DNA of 64,000 nucleotides from the NCBI GenBank assembly GCA_958298945.1, contig OY282605.1:25088811-25152810 (forward strand). Direction: 5' to 3'. This DNA is from Atherix ibis. Its lineage: Eukaryota; Arthropoda; Insecta; Diptera; Athericidae. Position 1 is the stretch's first letter, and each line of letters starts with the position of its first letter. A model generated the notes under the pieces. It worked only from the letters and a program-made list of their open reading frames with translations. It was not told where the DNA came from and made no database searches. This document shows positions 55,282-64,000 of this stretch, one piece after another. Made by a program: the position numbers and the translations under genes.

Positions 55282-56789
55282 CTAACTAAATTTCAACCAC
55301 CGCCACTGTTGGTGCCACAATTTCTTATTAAGCATACGCTGTCCTTTTCAATGCGACTTAAGTAGGTAAATACAGAAATTGGATGAGAATAGATGGTAAA
55401 TTCAGGGTAGTTAGGTTAGGGGTAGAATTCGTTCGTGTGAACAAAACGTTGGAAAAGTTTTCTTACCTCCTTTTAGTTTCTTTGGAAAAGTATTTCGAAA
55501 ACGACCAACCAAATGTTCAGTATTGATTTTTATTGAGAACGAACGAACGAGTAATCTAAGTTACTTTAGTGTGTGGCCAATGCAATTGCCCTACCTCCCT
55601 CGCACGACCTGCTGTTACGTCTGTTAATATTCTATTGGATTTTTTTCGTTACAATTACCTCTCCCCGCCGAACTCAAGCCATCCTGTTTACGTTATCATC
55701 GTCTCTATCAACGTCTTTTTCGTTGTTGACGTCGGCCATATCGAAATGAATTCTTTCCTACGAACGAGGTTAGTTTTTTTTTCTTCCTTTTTTGAACCCA
55801 ATCTTGTGGATAGAGGGGATAATAAGAGACTGAACGAGGGAAGCTTTTGTCATTGTCCTTGATGGTTGTTAGGTATTTTGGTCGATTCATTTGAAGTGGA
55901 GGAATGGCCTGTTGGTCTATCGGTCGGTTGTCCTTTCGTCCATCTGTCGAAAATGATTTTTTTCTCATTCATTCTTATTGAACATTTTTAAGCGTGCCAT
56001 TTCACCTAACAATCTTATTATTCTTTTCTCTACTTTTCTGCTCATCTCCAATTTTTATTACATGCTTTACGTGAGTATTTGACTTGAATTTCTTAATTAA
56101 TTGGCAAAAGTTTCGTTTTTATGGCAATTTAATTAAAGTCCTTTAAATGTTAAAATCTAAACGATCGAATACTTGATACTATGGAGAATTTACTCTGCCA
56201 TAAGTTATGATTTTGTTTGAACTGGTTTTTTTCCCCTCTCTCTCTCTCTCTTGTTCTTCATAATTTCTTTTAAGTGAATAAACTTGTACGCATATTTTAA
56301 TAAGCTTATAAATATTATTTTTTGGGCTCTTCTACGAAATACAATACTATTAAAAAAAGGATAAATAATTGATATCAGCCACGTTTTTATTATAATTGAT
56401 TTGATTAAAAATGTCATTTCGATTGTTTTTATTTTATATTTTTGCTTCAGATTTAAATAACTTATTAGAAAGTAAATTTTTATTTACTTATAAGTGTTAA
56501 TATTAGTCGGAGTTAAATTGTTAAATGGATTTTAAAATTTTAATTTAAATTAATTAAATTTTTTTATTATAATCATATTGTAGAAATATAAGTACTGTAA
56601 AATTAGAAAATAATAACATAAATAAATCGAAAAAATTACTAAAAATAATTTTATAAGATCCAATTTAAAATTAAATTTTATCTACAATAATTGAGTACTT
56701 CGGAAAGTAAAATAATAAAAAAAAAAAAATTTATATTTTATGAATTTGGTTAAATTTATATTTTTTTATTTACATAACATATAAAATTT
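55282..56789. other. Mixed-composition then AT-rich DNA; (CT)n
   Basis: Between 55400 and 55970 GC is higher and frames are open on both strands (55569-55862 plus, 55708-55968 minus), but neither shows a family, a start with context, or splice sites. A (CT)n microsatellite lies at 56236-56250. The rest is AT-rich. Confidence 0.4.
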
Positions 56790-58150
56790 TTCAAATAATA
56801 GCCATGAGATTTCTTTACAGGACTCAATCCTTTTAATGCAATTTTGAATGATTTTTTGCATATTTATCAGATTGTGATTGGGCTATTACTTGACAGATGC
56901 TGATTTTTTAATACTTTAAAGTTTCAAGACTATTTGTGTACACTAGAGTTTTTAGGTTGTTGTAGAAGAAAAAGTTTAATGCCGTCAAATCGCACGATCT
57001 TGAAGGCGAAATGACATTATCACATCTTGAATTTACGCTTGGTGGGAACTTTTTGCGTAATAGAGCCAACAATTTTAATGTAATATGCCGAATGGCACTA
57101 TTTTTGTTGAAATCACATATAGTCCATATTAAAAGCTTTAAATTCAGATTCAAAAAATGCTGGGTATCATACGGCAATAGCGCTCTCTGCTTTTTTGTTT
57201 TCAAAGAAATACGTTCCAATGACCATACGAGGTCTGTTCAAAAAGTATCGCGAATTTTGAATTTCCGCAGGTTCCGTATATTCGATTTTCGATTTTTTGT
57301 GGCGTTATGTTGGTACTCATGTCTCTCACTTATGCCGACAAGTTTGACCATTTTGAATGTTCAGTTAATTTTTGACAGTCCCTTGCTTGCACGTGTTTTG
57401 GCTCGTCTTCGTTTTTTGCCCATTTCAAAAAATGGTTTTGCTTACAGTCTTCTTCGATTGCAGGAGCGTGGTGCATCATGAGTTCTTGCCACAGGGTAGA
57501 ACGATCAAAAATGTATATTACCTGAAAGTTATGCGCAAGTTGCGCGAAGGAATCCGCCAGAAACGCCCGGATTTGTGGAAGAACAAAAATTGGCTTTTGC
57601 AACATGATAACGCCCCTGCTCACGCATCGTTACTTGTGCGCGAATTTCTTGCCAAAAACAACACACTAATAATGCCGCAGCCACTGTATTCCCCAGATCT
57701 GACCCCCTGTGACTTTTTCTGGTTCCCGAAACTGAAGAGACCCATGAAAGGACAACGCTACGCTACGATTAAGAAGATAAAGACGACATCGAAGGAGGAG
57801 CTGAACAAGAGCACAAAAAATAATTTTTTGAAGTGCTTCGAGGATTGGAAAAACGTTAGTACAAGTGTATAATATCTGGTGGGGATTACTTTGAAGGGGA
57901 CAAAATAGATATTCATGAATAAATAAATAATTTTTGAAGAAAAAAAACACAAAATTCGCGATACTTTTTGAACAGAGCTTGTATATAGGATCCATTTTGC
58001 CTATTAACAGAGTGAGAAACGCATCTCATTGCTGAACAATATTTTGCGCAAAATGTTGCAAACTTTATACTAGACAAGTCCCATCTTGAATGACATTTAT
58101 ATTTACCAACTGTCAAATGAGAGGGCTGTATTTTCGCAACTACTAAATGG
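56790..58150 (-). mobile_element. K-family element split by Mar-A
   Basis: Minus-strand K transposase traces on both sides of Mar-A (57228-57981). Right side: HSVNRQNGSYI near 57995-58025 (normally GYVNKQNCRIW), with a decayed N-terminal part beyond. Left side: VIGTYFFENK (57195-57225), MDYM.FQQK.CHSAYYI (normally DIWFQQDGATCHTA), IVRFDGIKLF (remains of the PRSCDLTPLDFF block, 56975-57000), and C-terminal ..FKIALKGLSPVKKSHG. Bringing the TA flanks together continues from QNGSY to VIGTYFF, so Mar-A inserted into this element. The KVTVWC block between them is missing. Ends not identified. Confidence 0.7.
57228..57981 (+). mobile_element. Mar-A mariner nested in a K element
   Basis: Terminal repeats with TA at 57226-57227 and 57982-57983. 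754 bp. The leader is present up to the start codon region, then a deletion removes the N-terminus and first Asp and joins to LLTVFFDCRSVVHHEFLPQG (about 57436). From there one frame is open to near the C-terminus: LWKNKNWLLQHDNAPAHAS (second Asp), QPLYSPDLTPCDFFWFPKL (third Asp, 34 residues after the second), LKCFEDWKN. The true C-terminus GGDYFEGDKIDIHE follows in another frame. Non-autonomous. Confidence 0.92.
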
Positions 58151-60305
58151 ATAACTCGGTATTTATTGGCGAGTCTTTTAGTTTGTAATAAATTATTTCG
58201 TAGCTTAACAAAAAATTGATTAAAAATTATTCAATCTTTGTTAAAATGTCCAAAAGATATTGTATGATTTTTTTAAATTTTTCAAAATATCAACTCTTAC
58301 TATATAATAAAAAGTTATTTGAGGGAATCTCAACTTTTATATTTTGCCAAGAGACTAATTTAATACAATTTCACAGAAACAATAATAAATTAGTCTGCAG
58401 AAAATATGAATACTTAAAAGTAAAAAGATCTCATAAATCTACAATATTTTTAAAATGATAATAAATTAAATTCAATGTTGCTAAAACCTAAAAATTAACC
58501 TTAAAAATAAAGTTTTAATGGTTATTTTTTATTGCAATAAAATACGTTAATTTTGATTTTAATGTGAAACTATTCATCATTTCGGAACTGTTCTAATTTC
58601 AAATGTTCAATTATTAATGTACAACAACAATAATTTGTGGGATCATTTTCGTCTAGTTTACCTTGTAATATTGTCTATGTTTTTTTTTTTAATTTGAAAA
58701 ATTAACCTTTCGTTACTTTATATTTTTTTGTAGACAAATTTCGTTACTTTATTATTCTATAATACAATGTATCAACAAAAGGGTTGCTAAATACCCTCTA
58801 AATATTTTTAAAAGCTTACAGACAACTTTTATAATTTTCTATGCATTTTAAGTACTTTCGTATAAATGTATTCTTCCAAGAAGTAGATGCTTTTTATATA
58901 TGATGATGGTGTCAAATTATTACTAACCATAAATCACTGTTACTTTATGCTTAATATGAAAAATAATATAAAATCTAAAACAAGTAATTAAAGTTACTAT
59001 ATATTTATGTGTAAACATAAAATTTGTATTTTTTTTTTTGGTATACATAGTAGGTATTTATTTGGAAGTTTCAACGTTTTATTCTTTACTAAATAAAATG
59101 AAAGTATTTCTCTGGCGTATTTGTACGTGTACGTGAGGGCTATTCGCCAAGAATACGCATTCCTTTTATGAAGTAGATCTTCTTACAAAATGCCAACATA
59201 GAGTAATTAATTTGATTAATTTGCTTAGAACCGAATTTTTGTTGACTTGGTTTTGTTCCATTCCCGTAATTGCTGGTAGAAAGTGAAGCTTCGAATACAC
59301 AGAATGTGCTCATGCGAATATTTTGATGATTTGTCAATTTTTGCCATTTCAGTTAATTGTATTAGAACATAATATAAAAAAAAAAGAACAGAAGAAGGCA
59401 TTCCCCACTTATTAATAGTAATAAGGAAATTGTTTTCTTCTAATATGCTGACAATTAGCTTAAGCGACTGATTCATTTCTTATCGTAAGACCAGGAAAAA
59501 ATACTACCCAAAAACTGACAAAAATCCATTCAGTTCATATAAATGTTCTCTAATTTGAACGAACACTTGAACTAATTTTGTTTCTATTGAAAACATTATT
59601 TATGATATACCATTTAACGTAAATTTTCGTATCATTTAATGTTATAAGAAAATAACCTAATGGCTATTTATAGAGAAGGGATCAGAGGATAACTTGTGAA
59701 CAAGGTGCTTACTAAGGAATGAAAAGTTACGAGAATGAAACTTTTTATAACGAGTATTATGTTAGCTTTCGCCTTAGTTTCGGGGATTTGTTCATTGGCT
59801 GAAGTTAAATTGGAAACGTACAAGGATCACAGAGTAGTTTTGGCAAACAACGACTAAAGGTCCAATAAGTTCGAATATGCGAAAACTCTGTTTCACGGTA
59901 CATGTTACCATAGTTCGGGTTTTGTAAATTTAATTTCTGTTTTAAAACATTTTCCTTTTTTTTCAAAAATTTGTTCTGCTTCCAATTTTTATGCTCCACC
60001 TAAATTATTGCTTACTTCCTCTTCCACTGTTAATTTTTTTTTTTGAAAAACTAGTAAATCTTGATGTTATCTGGCATAGTTTTTTCAATGCGAATTTCGT
60101 GAAAGCATTCTCACTGCGAATTTCGCATTCAATTTCTTATAGCATTTCACTAGAGGAGGACATGATTTTTAGCGGAGACTGTAAAAGTTATGTGAACAGA
60201 TTTACGATCGTTCACTTTTATTTTCTACTTAGTTAACCAGTTCTGTAGGATTTAGATTAGGGTTTGGAGGATTTTTGAAGCATATTTAAGATTTTTTTCG
60301 AAATC
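58151..60305. other. AT-rich DNA, no recognised gene
   Basis: Frames such as 58216-58458 and 59225-59476 are Lys/Ile/Asn-rich without family resemblance. Nothing supported up to the TA (60306-60307) bounding the next Mar-A. Confidence 0.45.
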
Positions 60306-60307
60306 TA

Positions 60308-61060
60308 CGAAGTCTGTTCAAAAAGTATCGCGAATTTCGAATTTCCGACCAAAAATAGCATCGCATTAACATTGCTAAGGAGCTGTTGGACTATATCCGC
60401 GACAACCCAAATTTACTCCAGAGGGTCATAACTGGTGACGAATCATGGGTTTATGGTTATGATGTGGCAAGCAAAGCTCAATCATCCCAATGGAAGCTGC
60501 CGTACGAGCCAAGACCGAAAAAAGCGTGCCAAGTTCGGTCGAATGTGAAGGTTTTGCTTACAGTTGCAGGGGCGTGGTGCATTATGAGTTCTTGCCACAT
60601 GGTAGAACGGTCAATAAGGAATATTACCTGCAAGTTATGCGCAAGTTGCACGAAGCAATCCGCCAGAAACGCCCGAATTTATGGAAGAACAAAAATTGTC
60701 TTTTGCAACATGATAACGCCCCTGCTCACGCATCGTTGCTTGTGCGTGAATTTTTGCCCAAAAACCAACACACTAGTAATGACGCAGTCACCGTATTCCC
60801 CAGATCTGGCCCCCTGTGACTTTTTCTTATTCCCGAAACAGATTCTTTGATCCATTTTTTGGAATGGGCAAAAATCGAAGACGAGCCAAAACACGTGCAA
60901 GCAAAGCAGCTGTAAAAAATTAACTGAACATTTAAAATGGCCGTACCTGTCGGTATAAGTAAGAGAAATGAGTACCAACATAACGCCACAAAAAATCGAA
61001 AATCGAATGTACGTAACCCGCGGAAATTCAAAATTCACGATACTTTTTGAACAGACACCA
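60308..61060 (+). mobile_element. Mar-A derivative with mirror-image 5' ends, second copy
   Basis: TA at 60306-60307 and 61061-61062. Left end is the 5' terminus (about 38 bp kept) joined to sense transposase: HRINIAKELLDYIRDNPNLL, VITGDESWVYGYD (first Asp), EFLPHGRTVNKEYYLQVMRK, QHDNAPAHASLLVREFLPKN (second Asp) and a frameshifted SPDLAPCDFFLFPK. At about 60838 the sense strand switches to antisense 5'-leader sequence (from the MDQRI codons outward), which forms the whole right end. The 3' terminus is absent. The switch point matches that of 1197-2035 to the base, allowing one substitution. Confidence 0.88.
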
Positions 61061-61062
61061 TA

Positions 61063-62639
61063 TTTTATCATACACGTATGCATTAGTGAAAAGTATGAAA
61101 TATACTTTGAGAAAAATTTGGGACAATTTAAGGAAAATTTTTCAGACAATTTTATGTTATTTTCTTATATTTCGTATATTTTCATCTATTACTGAAAATT
61201 TCATTTCTTTTTATAAAATTTTCCAAAAAAAAATAGATATATTTATTTAAAAATTGATTTTTTCCATAAAAATTATAACATAATATTATTAATTTTGTAT
61301 TTTATGAATTATTTTATTTTAAAAAAAAAATATATAAGAAATTTCTCAAAGAAAAGCAAAAATTACTTTTGATTATTAAAATTTATTTTGATTTTGTTTA
61401 ATTTAATCGCTCAGAAACCATAAAGAAGGGAAACCTTAAAGCGATTAACAACACGCCTAAATATAGGCAAACAAAGCCCAAAGTTAATTTTCAATGGAAA
61501 AATTGAGTTATTATGAAATTAAATTTAGAATTGGCCCTAAAATTGCATTTAAGCGTGTTGTTTTAAATATTTTTCAATTTTTAATATTATTGTAGAATTT
61601 AAAATAATTTCATTTTTCTTTTTGTTATTTGTTTAGAAATTTCCTAAGAATTTTTCGCTTAAATATGTGGAAATTCTTCAGAGCATATTTTACATTGTTT
61701 GAATATTGCATAACGTCTCCTTTCTAGGTTGAAATAAAATATTTTTGGAAAATATAAGTAAATTTGAGAAAATTCTTACATTCATATATGCAAGTGCACC
61801 ATGGATATAAAATAGTTTACCCAATGTAGAATTGCAAATGAAGATATAAGGACTGCTTCTCATTCCCCATACTAATCTGACGATATTTTTAATAGTAACC
61901 AAATTAATAGAGTTAAGTTAAATACTATTTCTGTTTATAAATATATATTTTTGTATTAAAAATTAAGAAAATACATATAACAATTTAGAAAGTGAAAATA
62001 TTCAACAGAAAGAAGTTCAAAACTTGTGAAAGAAATATTGTAGTACTGCTCGTATTCGAAGAAAAAAAAATGGAGAAGATTAATCCTTGGTAAATTAGAT
62101 AGATAACGAAATAGGATTATTGAGAATAGATGGAAATTGAGTTTCTTTTATTTTTTCAATTAGCCATTTAGACATTTAACCATCAAGATTCGAAAATGAA
62201 AGAGAAAAATTATGCAATGTTAAAGTAGTTTCAATTGAATGGGGAGCGTTCGTTTCCATTAGAGAACAGGTCATTAGGGAACAAGAAATCTTCATGAATT
62301 GCTCTAAGAGAATATTTCGATTTTGTTTTTATCATTCGTTTATGTTCGTACCCAAAATACTCATGGCACAATCGTTTTTTATTGTATCTTTTCTAATAAT
62401 GAATAAAATTATATTGTTTCTAATACAGTACAATTAATTTAATTAGGACAATTTTCTACCAACATAGAGAAATAATGATTACATATCAAAATATGTTTTA
62501 ATATTTACTATTATTATTTAAATATTATAAAATAAGGAATCTTTTATAGAGTTTATCATAATTTATAAAGGATTATCCAATTTGTACGTTTGAAGTTGGA
62601 GTTAAATGAAATGCACTTTAACTTCAGAATTCGATAATT
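61063..62639. other. AT-rich DNA, no recognised gene
   Basis: Very AT-rich. The frames seen are short and compositionally biased. Nothing supported before the tandem array. Confidence 0.5.
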
Positions 62640-64000
62640 TTTGTACTTTAAGACCATATTGCGTGGATCTTGTCATCACAAGTTTTCGTCCATTTGAGGA
62701 CATTTTTTATGACTTTTTTTTGCATATTCCAGAATGTAAATCGGCTATTACCTGACGGATATTGGATTTTTAAATGCTCTACCATTTAAGATTTAGCATA
62801 ATTTTTTACGTAGACTTATAACAAAAATCTAACTGCGTCAAATCGCACGATCTTGGAGGTTAATTACAGAACTCGATCCTTTTGAGGTTATTTTTTAAGA
62901 CTTTTTTCACATATTCCAGGATGTAATTCGGCTATTACCTGACGGATGTTAGATTTTAAAATCGTCTACCGTTTAAGGATTGACCACAATTTTTTGCGTA
63001 GCCTTATAAAAAAAATCTAACTGCGTCAAATCGCACGATCTTGGAGGCCAATTACAGAACTCGATCTTTTTTAGGCCATTTTTTATGTTGTGTTGGACTT
63101 TTAAATGTTCTACTGTTTAAGGATCGAACGCAATTTTTTGCGTAGCATTACAAAAAAAAATCAAATGTGTCAAATCGCACGATCTTGGAAGCCAGTTACT
63201 AAACTCGATCCTTTTGAGCCTATTTTTTATGACTTTCTTCGCAAATATTCCGGTCTGTTATTCGGCTTTTACCTGACGGATGTTGGACTTTTAAATGCTC
63301 TACCGTTTAAGGATTGAACACAATTTTTTGCGTAGCATTACAAAAAAAAATTCAAATGCGTCAAATCAAATGCGTCAAAAAAGGCCAGTTACTAAACTCG
63401 ATCCTTTTGAGCCTATTTTTTATGACTTTTTTCGCAAATATTCCGGTCTGTAATTCGGCTATTACCTAAAGGATGTTGGACTTTTATATGTTCTACTATT
63501 TAAGGATTGAACACAATTTTTTGCGTAGCATTACAAAAAAAAATTCAAATGCGTCAAATCAAATGCGTCAAAAAAGGCCAGTTACTAAACTCGATCCCTT
63601 TGATCCTATTTCTTATGACTTTTTTCTCATATTCCGGTCTGTTATTCGGCTATTACCTGACGGATGTTGGATTTTTAAATGCTCTACCGTTTAAGGATCG
63701 AACGCAATTTTTTGCGTAGCATTACAAAAAAAAATCAAATGTGTCAAATTTTACGATCTTGGAAGCCAGTTACTAAACTCGATCCTTTTGAGCCTATTTT
63801 TTATGACTTTTTTCGCAAATATTCCGGTCTGTAATTCGGTTATTACCTAAAGGATGTTGGACTTTTAAATTCTCTACCGTTTAATGATTGACCTCAATTT
63901 TTTGCGTAGCATTACAAAAAAAATTCAAATGCGTCAAATCGCACGATCTTGCAGGCCACTTACTAAACTCGATCCTTTTGAACCAATTTTTTATGACGTT
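62640..64000 (-). repeat. ~190-bp tandem repeat made of K-transposase sequence
   Basis: At least seven units, reaching the end of the window. The marker GCGTCAAATC or GTGTCAAATC falls at 62835, 63023, 63167, 63358, 63551, 63741 and 63931 (spacings 188, 144, 191, 193, 190, 190). On the minus strand each complete unit encodes degenerate transposase text: a PPRSCDLT-type motif (from GATCGTGCGATTTGACGC), LNFFL/FVM, then VIAELQTGIFAKKV and LKRIEF, which is the third-Asp and C-terminal region of the K family. The units at 63358 and 63551 share a variant in which the PPRSCD codons are replaced by a second GCGTCAAA, while 63167 and 63741 resemble each other, hinting at a two- or three-unit higher-order period. 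Confidence 0.88.

Noticed and set aside
55569..55968. Overlapping frames on both strands near 55.7 kb
   Set aside because: Neither has an ATG in context, splice sites or a recognisable domain.
1..64000. An intact novel defence or biosynthetic gene cluster
   Set aside because: I looked for multi-gene organisation on both strands. Nearly all longer frames resolve to Tc1/mariner or LINE remnants, and the rest are isolated candidate exons.

Overview
This is 64 kb of AT-rich eukaryotic DNA, almost certainly from an insect nuclear genome and probably a higher fly (a tephritid-like dipteran would fit; this is inference). It is gene-poor: most open frames are short, lack ATG starts, or are shadows of decayed transposons. 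What it holds is a graveyard of Tc1/mariner-type DNA transposons, with a few LINE remnants, MITEs, minisatellites, one 5S rRNA-derived sequence and a handful of weakly supported host exons. No intact host gene is visible.

I use working names for the transposon lineages. Mar-A (ends start CGAGGTCTGTTCAAAAAGTA): nine copies or fragments at 1197, 5759, 13008, 15550, 19018, 29829, 31211, 57228 and 60308. Mar-B (TTGGGTTGTCCGAAAAGTAA): 11736-14210. Mar-C (CCACCTTGATCAAAAAGT): 21481-22668. Mar-D (TTAGATGTAGTAAAAAGTAA): 22673-24432. Mar-E: fragment 21165-21480. Mar-F (mauritiana/Mos1-like): 34486-35709. Mar-G (CGAGGGTCGTTCAATAAGTC): 46976-48266, the best preserved gene. Mar-H: deleted remnants at 6850, 9960, 20160 and 27835. 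Mar-I and Mar-J: fragments at 15140 and 16385. K family (transposase with a PPRSCD motif, ends CAGGGTGGACCATTT): 2115, 27357, 36804, 56790 and a tandem array at 62640-64000.

Layout. 1-11.7 kb: AT-rich DNA with Mar-A, K and Mar-H remnants. 11.7-14.2 kb: Mar-B broken by a MITE and by Mar-A, both with readable target duplications. 15.1-16.6 kb: three abutting mariner remnants. 19-24.4 kb: Mar-A, Mar-H with a 129-bp terminal triplication, then Mar-E, Mar-C and Mar-D stacked end to end, Mar-D carrying a 573-bp in-frame internal duplication. 26.4-31.1 kb: two candidate exons on opposite strands, K and Mar-H remnants, a MITE fragment, a 5S rRNA-derived sequence and the longest Mar-A. 33-38 kb: MITE, Mar-F, K. 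39.6-42.9 kb: two LINE remnants. 44.8-45.9 and 52.2-54.0 kb: two minisatellites with related units, one with a long hairpin and one with a 360-bp higher-order repeat. 47-48.3 kb: Mar-G. 56.8-58.1 kb: K element split by Mar-A. 60.3-61.1 kb: a mirror-ended Mar-A. 62.6 kb to the end: a ~190-bp tandem repeat made from K transposase sequence.

The genes do not form a pathway. The strongest stories are structural: a mirror-ended Mar-A derivative present twice with the same internal junction, a transposase gene segment turned into a satellite-like array, repeated TA-targeted nesting, and shared deletion breakpoints that suggest non-autonomous subfamilies were mobilised in trans.
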